From: Lathyrus oleraceus
Lineage: Eukaryota; Streptophyta; Magnoliopsida; Fabales; Fabaceae
Assembly: GCF_024323335.1 (NCBI RefSeq)
Contig: NC_066579.1
Span: 242,271,652-242,335,651, forward strand
Direction: 5' to 3'
DNA length: 64,000 nt
The notes under the pieces are model-generated. The model had not been told where the DNA came from, did no database searches, and saw only the letters and a list, made by a program, of their open reading frames with translations. This document shows, one piece after another, positions 1-9,032 of this stretch. Both the position numbers and the translations under genes were made by a program. The first letter of the stretch is position 1. The number at the start of each line of letters is the position of its first letter.

Positions 1-905
1 CCTTGTTTTTTCTCACTTATTTTAATTTTTGATTTTATTTTTAAATAGCCTTAATTTGTTTAATTCATAATAAATTCATTTTTAATCAAAAAAATATAGG
101 ATTTTCACCAAAAATCTTTAAATATTTTCCTCTTCCCTATTTTGGATTAATTTTGATATTTTTTGTGAATTAAATGTTTTTTGACTTGTTTTTAAATATT
201 TTTAAATACTTATGACTTTCCAAAAAATTCCAAATTTTTTGTCTAAGGTCCTTTGAACTTTTTTGACCTAGGATAAATCCCTTGACCATTTATTTGGTGA
301 TTTGAGGTTTTTCCTTTTGAAAATTGAATTTTACTTCTTTTTTAAATTGATTTTTAATTGTTTACATGTTTAAAAATATTGTTGAGCCATTTGGTTGACT
401 TTGTGTTGTTTCATCTTCTATTTGGCCTTGATCATGGTTGATTTGAACTTCCATTAGATCAATATTGGATTTAGGGGGTTGATGAAGTGTACACTTCATC
501 CCTCAAGATGAATGGATAGTATTGATCAGACAAAATTCCTCCCATGTTTAGCATTTAATTACTCAGTGTTTAGCATTTAATTTTTAATCTAGGTCAAGTT
601 CATCTTTCTGGTTCATGAGAGAAAACTCCAAACTCAGAGCCAATCAATGGCTCATGAGTGTGGAGGAAAATTTGTTTATGATCATGTGTTGTAATTCCAC
701 AAAAAAATCTGTTTTGAAATTACGTTTTTCCAAGTTTTGATTTTCAAATATATCAAGGTTGAAGAGGACACCGAGGTCGTTGCTTCGCGCGAATTTTGAA
801 TTCAAAAAGAAACCGTGTCCTGCTCTGATTGGTTGGCTGACACACAAATCCTTTTTGTAATTTGTTTTTGTTATTTTATTACTTTGGTGTGTCTTATTAA
901 CACAA

Positions 906-987
906 CCGAGCTTGTGGCCCAGTGGGAGAGGGGGTTGATCCCCCTATGACCCCAAGGTCAGAGGTTCAACCCCCAGTGTGTGCAAAT
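906..987 (+). repeat. tRNA-Ser-like segment, probable SINE head
   Basis: An A box (TGGCCCAGTGG, 915-925) and a B box (GGTTCAACCCC, 963-973) have tRNA-like spacing. Between them lie a GGGG/CCCC anticodon-like stem with a TGA-centred 7-nt loop, and a TGACC-CCAA-GGTCA hairpin that looks like the long variable arm of a class II (Ser/Leu) tRNA. The acceptor and T stems do not close well, so this is not a working tRNA gene. A T-rich stretch follows. It is most likely the head of a tRNA-Ser-derived SINE in the extra ~650 bp of this LTR; a decayed tRNA copy is the alternative. Confidence 0.55.
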
Positions 988-2875
988 CCTTTATTCTTTT
1001 TTCATTTGTTCTATTTTATTCATTTATTTATCTCACTTTCCTTCCATTTTGATTTATTTTTTAACCCTTTTATTTTTATTATTCTGAAAAATATGTCCAA
1101 CATCGACTCTTGTTATTTTTTCCTCTAGTATTTGATTTGATTTTATTTCAAGTCATTTGGTTATTTTTTGAGGGAATTATGAGGTCTTGAACCTTATGGC
1201 CAATGAAATTGACTTTTGTCATGATGTTGGCTTGGTTAGGGTTGATTGAACCTTCATTGTCTCAAATCTACTACTGGATGATCAAATGTTCATCCATGAT
1301 ACTTTGAATCATGAATAGGTTGCCCCTACACCAACCAACTTGAGTCATTAGACATGTAGATAAGGCTTTGTATATGTTAACTTGTGATTTCATCTGATAC
1401 ATTATGTTTCTTTTGGTTTATACTAACCACTAACCCTCTACTCATTTGTCTATATAATATACTAACCCTTTACTAACTTGTTAATATCCTACTTTGTTCT
1501 TATAACTTGTTAACTTAACAACTCAATCAATCATAACTTTCAACCTTGGGTTAGTTATAGTCTTCCTTTTGTCAATCTATTTATAGATGGACTTGAGGTT
1601 GAATAACTTTCCTTGTCACAAATCTATGGTAAGTTGATCCATTGATCATCTTCCATACTTTGCATCAGTGATAAGTTATCCCCTGATGCGCCATATTTTG
1701 AACTTATTGACCTAGGATAGATAATCCTCATGTGTTGGTCCATTGTTCATAATATAACTTAACCTAAATTTATTAACTTTTAATTATTACTAACCTCTAA
1801 ATATTATTATTATCATTGTAATTATTCATTTTTATTTACTTTTATGTCATTTATATTCAAGTACTCATTATCATCATCATTGTATAAACTTCATCATGCG
1901 TATTTTATCATTTGTCTTTACTTTATTGTTATTATACATTAACAACAACAAAAACATGATAAAATTATAAGACCAAAAACAATCCATTGTATTTAATCCA
2001 CTTGGACTTAGAGGATCTCATCCTAAGACCTTTTCTTGGAGGCCTTTTCCAATACGTAGTTTGTTTCAAAGTTTGGGTTTCATCTGTACTTACATACCTG
2101 TTGTAAAAAATGGCCTCATGGCACCACCCTAGAGGGACATATTTGTAAGTCCATTATCCTTTGTTTAGCTTGAGTTACTTCTTTGCACACACAAGGCTTC
2201 CGCTTGGGCTACCTTACAATGAGACACTTTTACTTTTCTTGTTGATTACTTTGCATTCATGTTGCATAAGCCAAATTTCTCAATCAAATAAACAAACCCT
2301 TGATCCAATGTCAAGTGGATTTTTCATAATCAAATTCAAAATACACTTAATAACTAAGATTAGTATTGTGCGCCACGAGCCTTAAGTGGTGGTAAATGAG
2401 CGAGAATGGAGCATTCCTACCCTCACTCTGATTATTTTGGATGCAAGACGCTTGGCTTGTTGTCTAGAGTATTCACCTCCGCCCCTAGACTTTAGTGCAA
2501 TCTAATCACAAACATTCTTTTCATAAACCCTTGTTTAAGGTAAAATATACATAACCCATCAAACCTAATTTTAATGCCTTAGGGCACCCATCCCGAAAAC
2601 CCTTTTCTCAAAGGTAAAATCAATCAACATACAAATATTTTCTATTCCGAACTAAGGAGCTTTGATTCCTCATCCCCGATGAGTGATACGTAGGCAGAAG
2701 GGCCACAATCCTTGGCGAGTAAAATAATAAAAAAACCCAAATCCCTCTCTTTCATACACATTCTTCTAAAATTAAACAATAACATGATAAATCCCCACAT
2801 ACGTAAACAACCCAAATGGTTCCCATGGAGTACCATGGACGCGAGGGGTGCTAATACCTTCCCCTTGCGTAATTG

Positions 2876-2880
2876 ACTCC
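2876..2880. repeat. Target site duplication of Og2, left copy (ACTCC)
   Basis: ACTCC stands directly before the TGTCGC start of the left LTR and again directly after the TTACA end of the right LTR (15264-15268). A 5-bp duplication is the size expected for a Ty3/gypsy integrase. Confidence 0.85.
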
Positions 2881-4437
2881 TGTCGCAACCTACCTGCGAA
2901 AAAAACAACCGGCGAAAAAGGAAAGACAAAAGAGTCGCCACCGTGCGTTATTTATCCCAAAGGAGGGAAAGGAAAAGCTCGAAGTAAACCTGGAAAAAGG
3001 AAAGGAAAAGACAAGGTCTCGCAACCAAATCTTGGGTTTGGGAGTCGATTATGCGAAGGGAAGGTATTAGCACCCTTACGCATCCGTAGTACTCTACGGG
3101 ATCCACTCTTGTAGTTCTTGTCTAAAGGGTGTGAGTTTATCTAATGTACTACTTACTAAAAGGGGGGTCAAAAGAAAATGACTCGCACGGATGTCACATC
3201 CACTGCATACGTATCTCATATGAATATGAGAATCAGAGTCTTCGTAGCTCGGCTACCTATGGGTTAAAGAGGAGTATGCTTGGTAACACGTCGCGTTTTA
3301 TGCCTACGTATCTCATCTGGAATGAGAATCAGAGCAAGCCGTAGTTCGGCTACCTACGGGTTAAGGGTTGTGTTTTGGGGTGAACGACGTTACTACGCAA
3401 TCTACCGGATGCTCGACCTTTGGAGACTTACTCGCCTGTAGTAGAAGGAGATAACGTGTTCTTAGGAGAAGAAAAATCAATGAGTTGTTGGTGTTTAGGA
3501 ACGCTCATGCAAAAGGGGTAATGAGGATAAGACCTCATAGCTCTTAACCCTGGACAGGGTGAGCTCATGACAAAAAGTGGGGGTTCAGAAAGGTGGAACC
3601 CTCTCCACTGACTGACCGGACAAAAGATCTGGGGTTTTTGTTCTGAAGCATCGACACGTAGTATGATCTTAAAGAACGACGCACTGAATAACGGGGGATT
3701 GACTATTGATCCCTTTTATCCGTCAATGGCCTCTTCATGGAGGTCTTTAGGTAAAAAGTAGTAAAATGCGGGAAAGATAAAGGGGGTTAAGAGATCTACC
3801 ACACGGATAAAGATCCGAAGCAACAATAAATAAAGAGATAAGAAACCCAGAGATCTCTCAAGCTAGCACCATCAAAGAAAGCGAGTCAGTACAGGTAATC
3901 GGGATAAACCTCCAGGTGGTATCCCACAAATAAAGTGGAACACCAGGCAAGCCATCTCTGCAAGAGTCATATGAGCCCTCACAAAACATAACTCAACAAA
4001 CAAGTTAGAGAAACAAGATAGGGTAATCAAAAGTTGCCCCCAAATCAAAATGTAACCCCATGAATCATGCCATTAAAATTCACAAAAAGCTCACAAAAAG
4101 CAACCAAGGGTAGGAGGCCTAAACCTCTTGTCAAACACGTGCATCAAAAGGGTATCAAATTCACCCATAATACCTCATACATTAAGAGCATTCAAATTAA
4201 AAGCATAAAGTAATGGGAATAAGGCAAACCTGACTGGAGAGATCGAATGAAATTGAATTGCCCGGTTGGGTTTGTAAAGCAATCTGAGGGTTTATATGAG
4301 ATGGAATTGGTTCTTTGCAGATGAGTTTCCTTCAGTCTCTAGAGGTTTCTCTGAACTCTGTTAGCTCTTCTCTCACTATCTTTTTCCCAGCTAGGGTAAT
4401 AGGAATAGAATGGCCTTTTGTTTCACTGAAACTCTGA

Positions 4438-4444
4438 ATTTATA
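4438..4444 (-). promoter_or_regulatory. Candidate TATA box in Og2 3' LTR
   Basis: TATAAAT on the minus strand lies about 525 bp into the LTR from its U3 end. The same motif is kept in the 5' LTR (14707-14713) and in the related solo LTR (24125-24131). A G-box core, CACGTG, lies at 4571-4576. Confidence 0.5.
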
Positions 4445-4506
4445 ACCTGATTTTTGTGGAACTGTGGGCTCAAATGAGAGAGGCCCAAGTCCAAAAATTT
4501 TCTGTT

Positions 4507-4568
4507 ATATTTTTTTTTTATTATTATTATTATTATTTTTTTTTTTTTCGTTTTTTTTCGTTTTTTTT
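4507..4568. repeat. TTA/T low-complexity tract in Og2 3' LTR
   Basis: A TTA-repeat and poly-T run. The homologous spots in the other two family LTRs (14771-14862 and 24191-24330) carry different simple repeats, so this is a fast-changing microsatellite site. Confidence 0.8.
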
Positions 4569-4969
4569 AACACGTGGGCTTCGCCTAGCGAGCATGATAG
4601 TTTAAGAAATTCCTCAGAGCGTAGGTGATTCTGGTGGCTTTTCTTGGGACTCGCTAGGCGACCCATTCTGCTCGCCTAGCGAGCATGACAACTCATGAAC
4701 AAACTTTTGCTCCTTCAAGATTAACGTTTTGACTGACGAATAAACCCCTGTTGGAAGTAACTCAAGTCCTTCCCTTGTGTTGACTGATCATCTAAATAGA
4801 ACCCACAAAGTGACCTGGATGATGTTCAAGCTTCTTGGAGCTAATCTCGATTGACATGATGAAATGCAATGTATCTAATTCTGATTGATAATGATGAAAT
4901 GCAATGTGAAATGTTAAATGACCTAAAAATGAATGCATGAATGAGGAGGGAAAATTTTGGGGTGTTACA

Positions 4970-4982
4970 GCTGCCCCTATTC
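4970..4982 (-). other. Og2 polypurine tract
   Basis: On the minus strand the sequence reads GAATAGGGGCAGC directly before the TGTAACACC start of the 3' LTR. That is the position of the plus-strand primer in LTR retrotransposons. Og8 has a closely similar tract (49295-49307). Confidence 0.8.
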
Positions 4983-5130
4983 AGTCATCAGCTAACCCGA
5001 GCAGGATGAAAGCGAACAACTTATCAGACAAACAGGGTGAGCTGTGATTGAATACCAAAGACAACCCGACAATTTGCACTCTGAGAACACCACAAAAATG
5101 CTGAAATACACCGCGTTGTTTATTTCTCTT

Positions 5131-5345
5131 CCGATCCTCTGGCTGAATCTGAATCAGTCTTCTGACTTAATCTGGAGTTTCGATCCTCTGGCTGAATCTA
5201 TACTCAATTTAGTCCTCTGGTTGGATATTAATTTTGATCCTCGGGTTGGATACGATTTTAATCTTCTGACTAGATCTTTTTCGATCTTCTGGCTAGATCT
5301 TCTTCGATCTTCTGGCTAGATCTGCTTTGACTTGATGATAAATTC
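5131..5345. repeat. Degenerate short tandem repeat (gatcYtctggctgaatc family)
   Basis: About eight imperfect copies of a motif near GATCCTCTGGCTGAATC occur here, including three near-identical 'cgatcttctggctagatct' units around 5260-5325. More copies lie at 5610-5760. Confidence 0.7.
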
Positions 5346-5820
5346 TTATCATTAGGATCTCGCATCTGAGGCATGCGCTGGTTGACCCTCTTTCGAAATC
5401 TACACCTAACCTTCATGTTAGATATGCAGCTCAGAGAATACTCCACTTTTGGGCTTCATACATATTCTTCAGGCTAGAACATCCTGTAACGACTCTTCAA
5501 TTAGACTTTTGTTTTTAAATTGCGATCCGCGGGCTGGACTCTCTTGTAGATTGCTTTTCTGTTGAACTGTCAATCTACTCCTCTAGCTGGTTTGCTGGGG
5601 AAATAACGCTTGTATGCGATTCTCTGGCTGAATCCTCAAATTGACCCTCATGCTGGCTCATTGGAAAATGATTCTAAGGCTGAATCTTCGAATTGACCCT
5701 CATGCTGGATCACACACACTTGATCCTCTGGCTGAATCTCATGACTTTGGTTGTCAAGTAATTCTTCAGTCTGCTTTGAAGAAACCGTTTATCAGCTTAT
5801 GTGTATGCTTGATATGCATG

Positions 5821-5844
5821 CAAATGCAAATGCAAATGCAAATG
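5821..5844. repeat. Hexanucleotide repeat, four units
   Basis: Four perfect units of CAAATG lie in the Og2 3' UTR. Confidence 0.9.
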
Positions 5845-6865
5845 TTATGCATGGTGCAAAAAAGAAATCTGCTTGGGGAAGCAAGCTCCGGTAGGGAACA
5901 GATCGCTGTATCAATCCTTGAATGCGCTGTGGGGAACGATCCGTCTGCCGGGACCGGAGAGCCACCGAAAATAAATCGGCTTTTTTCTGGAAAGTTGACC
6001 TTGCTGGGGAAGTATCAACTATGGAAACTTTGCTTGGCGAGGCTCTGTGAGGAGAGTCTGTGGGGAAAGCACTTCCTGGGGAAACGTCGTAGGAATCGAC
6101 CCTTGCTGGGGATATGAACTTGCTAATCGTCCTCAGGCGGAGGATCAAAATAAATTTGTTAAAAATAAATCTGCTGGGGAATGAGATGAACACTAGGGAC
6201 ACCACCCTCTTGTTTGTTGGGTATGCAACTACTCCGCTGTTGCTGGGGATACAAGGTGCAACTCTACTGGGGGGACATGCTCTACTGAGGAGAGACTTTG
6301 TCAACCACTTGGGGATGAGGATTCATGACTTGGCATCCGGTTCCTGTGACCTGCAAACACGCACGTATGTCCCGGGGGAATCACTCGGTTTGAATTCACC
6401 GTCCGGGATTAAGCACATTCAAAGCAATTTTAAATGTTTTCCTGTGCAAATCATCTGCAAAAGCCGCCATTATATTCAGATGCAATATGTTTCATCAAGA
6501 ATTCAGACATCTTTTGCAAACAAACTGATAAATGAAAAGTAAAGAGGCTCTTTAGCTGAATTATTCGACTTTTATTGGTTGAAAAAATGTGCCAGGAATA
6601 GGCGAGTACATCAAGAAGCTGATCCCTTGAAAGAGGCGATCGCTATAAATTGAACAAAAGAAAACTATCCTAATGGCAATGTGGGTACGGGGTCCCACTG
6701 AGTTTCGACTCTGCTATGGCTTGTATGACCTCAAGACGCTTTGCTCATCTTGCCTTCTAAAGTGGATGATTAGTCGATCTTTAACCTTCGAAGATCGTCG
6801 GATTGAATGAAACGGTGATATAACACGGATGAACTCAGATCGCAATCATTCGCTTATTCCCTCTT

Positions 6866-7060
6866 TTGCGTGGACCGCCCTTTTGGGTTTTCAATCCACC
6901 AGGATACCCTTTTTTGCCTGAGCCGCCCTTTCGAGTTTTCGACTCACCGGGTGTACACATTTTTATTTTATTTTTATATCCCTAATTTTTGCCCGAACCT
7001 CTTTATTCTTTTTTTTGGTTCGTCGGGATGCCCTTTTTTGCCTGGATTCTTTTTCTTTCA
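6866..7060. repeat. Repeat block beside the integrase end
   Basis: Imperfect copies of a ~42-bp unit contain 'gcctgagccgccctttcg' and 'gactcaccgggt' motifs. The same unit follows the integrase remnant of Og8 (about 53990-54150), so it is an old, shared part of the Ogre-like 3' UTR. Confidence 0.65.
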
Positions 7061-7073
7061 TCCAGCGGGTCAA

Positions 7074-8096
7074 TTACGCGAAGTATTTTTTAACTGCGTC
7101 TGAGTTGACAGGGGATGGGAAGTCTTCGCCATCAATGGTTGTTAGCATCAAAGCTCCTCCAGAGAAAACTCTTTTAACCACGTATGTACCCTCATAGTTC
7201 GGTGTCCATTTGCCCCTGTGATCTGTGTTGGGAGGAAGAATTCTTTTGAGTACCAATTCACCAACTTGATACTCCTGAGGGCGCACTTTCTGATCAAATG
7301 CTCTCTTCATCCGTCTCTGATATAGTTGGCCATGGCATATAGCTTCCAGTCTCTTTTCCTCAACTAGGCTTAGCTGATTGTATCGGGAACGGACCCATTC
7401 TACTTCGTCTAGCTTAACATCCAGGGTTTTAATCCATAGGCTGATGGCTTCCTCAAGTCCTAGGATACAAGCTTCGTATTCGGCTTCATTGTTGGTGCAG
7501 GGGAAAGTTATTCTGGCACAAAATGGCATATGAACCCCCTCCGGCGTGATCAACACTGCACCAACTCCGCGACCATTGACGTTGACCGCCCCATCAAACA
7601 TCATAATCCATTTGGATTCAGGGTCAGGCCCCTCCTCCGGGATTGGTTCCTCGCAATCTTTCGATTTGAGAAACATGATGTCCTCATCAGGAAAGTCGAA
7701 CCTCATAGGTTGGTAATCATCAATCGGTTGTTCTGCAAGATAGTCTGACAAGACACTTCCTTTGATGGCCTTCTGCGAAGTGTATTGGATGTCATACTCT
7801 GTCAGTATCATTTGCCACCTAGCAACCCTTCCGGTAAGAGCTGGATTTTCAAAAATATACTTGACTGGATCCATCTTTAATATCAATAGAGTCATGTGAG
7901 TCAACATATACTGTCTTAGTCGGCGAGCAGCCCATGCTAAAGCGCAGCAAGTTTTCTCGAGCAGTGAGTATCTTTGTTCACAGTCGGTAAACTTTTTGCT
8001 AAGGTAGTATATTGCATGCTCTTTTCGACCTGACTCGTCATGCTGACCGAGCACACAACCCATTGACCCTTCTAACACCGTCAAGTACATGATCAA
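7074..8096 (-). pseudogene. Pol remnant: RNase H + second RNase H + integrase C-terminus
   Basis: The 340-residue open frame fuses three parts. Residues ~1-125 are the end of RT plus the gypsy RNase H (LEGSMGCVLGQ, AIYYLSKKF, ALAWAARRLRQY). Residues ~160-232 are the second, archaeal-type RNase H typical of Ogre/Tat (MMFDGAVN, then NNEAEYEACILGL). Residues ~233-340 are the integrase C-terminal tail (RSRYNQL, then GKWTPNYEGTYVVK, ending KKYFA). The integrase zinc finger and DDE core between LDVKL and DEVEW are missing, an in-frame deletion that left the reading frame open. Without RT and IN cores it cannot support transposition. The frame overlaps the upstream pre-RT frame by four bases in another phase. 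Confidence 0.88.
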
Positions 8097-8629
8097 CGGT
8101 CTTCGATTTTCATTGCCATGTCGGGATGAGTTTGGCGTAACTTCTGCTTCACCGGAGGCATATCTTCATTCAACGGTAACCTCTGCACAACGATGTCTGT
8201 ATCCAAACCTGGCATATCTTGATAGGACCAAGCAAAGATGTCGACATGCTCACGAAGCATACTGATCAACTGTTCTTTCACCTCGGCCTGTAGACTAGCC
8301 CCGATCTTGATCTCTTTCTTGTCGTCTTCGGTGCCAATGTTGACGGTCTCAATCACCTCCTGATAAGGTGTAATAGCTCGGTCCTCCTGTTTCAACAACC
8401 TGGCTAACTCTTCAGGCAATTCACAATCTTCCTCAACCCCTTCTCCGGCTTGATAGATAGGATTGTCGAAGTCATACTTGGCCATAAGAGTGTCGTTAGC
8501 AGTGAGATCCGGGTGATCATCTCTGCTGGATGGAGGATCATGCTTTACGAGATTTTTGGAAAGAAAAAAAACGAAAAAGAAACATTGCCATTTTTTGTAA
8601 AAGTAAAATAATTGAAAGAAAGAGAACAT
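8093..8629 (-). pseudogene. Pol remnant: pre-RT region and first residues of RT
   Basis: The conserved part starts about residue 35 and includes ANDTLMAKYDFDNPIYQAG, ELARLLKQED and the RT entry motif KQKLRQTHPDMAMKI. The frame then ends and jumps straight to the end of RT in the next ORF, so the whole RT palm with its catalytic aspartates is deleted. The first ~30 residues (Phe-rich) probably translate intron sequence. A matching pre-RT fragment exists in Og8 (54630-54800). Confidence 0.82.
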
Positions 8630-8774
8630 AAAATTGTTTGCAAAAGCTGTCCTTTATTGATGATGAAAATAATTGCGAAATGCGACTAAATGGATGGCCC
8701 TACAGATGAGTCATTACACCTTAGGCAAAGTGTAAGACTTTATTATGCATGTAATAAAAGGAAAACAATAAAAA
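8630..8774 (-). other. Probable Ogre-type intron region between protease and RT
   Basis: This AT-rich, T-rich (in element sense) gap separates the protease-side frame, which stops at 8775, from the RT-side frame. Ogre elements are known to carry a spliced intron at this place. I did not fix the splice sites; the acceptor probably lies inside the start of the next frame (8560-8629). Confidence 0.5.
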
Positions 8775-9032
8775 TTACTCTTTCAGTAGAGTAACCCGGA
8801 CGACTTTTTCAGACGACCAATTGTTGAGCTTTTCTCCCGGGACACACGGGCGAATCCAGCTATCTAAGTCACAGTCGCTGTCAGCCTTGTCTTCATCTGC
8901 AACATTGACGATATGGGGAGAAACCAAACCCCCGCTGGAGAAAGTACCGACTTCATTCTTCTGAGACCCCGGAGTATACCCCAATCCAAACTTGTCTTCT
9001 TTGATGATTGGCTCCACAAATTTGCCCCAGCC
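8775..9032 (-). pseudogene. Protease-side continuation of gag-pro after an in-frame stop
   Basis: This segment is in the same reading frame as gag-pro and is separated from it only by a TAA at 9033-9035. It reads GWGKFVEPIIKEDKFGLGY and continues for about 80 residues. It corresponds to the 'KSRAGIGYSSG' segment of Og8 (55070-55495). Originally it was the end of the first Pol exon. Confidence 0.75.

Larger units (their letters stand above)
1..2880 (+). mobile_element. Og1: Ogre-like LTR remnant, left part
   Basis: This AT-rich non-coding stretch matches, in the same order, the second half of the Og7 LTR (about 30485-33060). Shared blocks include the 'ccctcaagatgaatggat' segment near 500, the hairpin plus TACGTAGGCA at 2669-2696, and the 'ctaataccttcccctt' block near 2850. 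Its left end lies outside the window. Its right end is cut by Og2 and continues at 15264. About 650 bp (roughly 540-1185) have no counterpart in Og7 and include a tRNA-like segment. The short ORFs here have no recognisable domain. The orientation call rests on comparison with Og7. Confidence 0.75.
2881..4969 (-). repeat. Og2 3' LTR
   Basis: This 2089-bp copy begins TGTCGC and ends GTGTTACA on the plus strand. It pairs with 13150-15263. It holds two copies of the hairpin next to a TACGTA motif (3204-3231 and 3301-3327), a PBS-like decamer at 2931-2941, a candidate TATA box, a T/TTA-rich tract, and a cluster of TCGCCTAGCGAG motifs near 4581-4683. Confidence 0.92.
4983..7073 (-). other. Og2 3' UTR, repeat-rich, non-coding
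   Basis: The 2.1 kb between the integrase stop codon and the PPT has no recognisable coding region. It consists of imperfect short repeats: a 'gatcctctggctgaatc' family, an AAATGC hexamer run, six plus-strand CTGGGGA heptamers between 5595 and 6249, and a 'gccgccctttcggg'-type repeat next to the integrase end. Two long overlapping frames near 5640-6304 run through these repeats on opposite strands and look like chance ORFs. Hypervariable 3' UTRs with tandem repeats are known for Ogre-type elements. Confidence 0.75.

Noticed and set aside
906..987. Functional tRNA-Ser gene
   Set aside because: Acceptor and T stems do not pair properly; only the internal promoter boxes and the variable-arm-like hairpin are convincing.
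5641..6304. Two long overlapping ORFs on opposite strands in the Og2 3' UTR
   Set aside because: They follow degenerate repeats (Met-Gln runs from the hexamer repeat) and have no counterpart in Og8.
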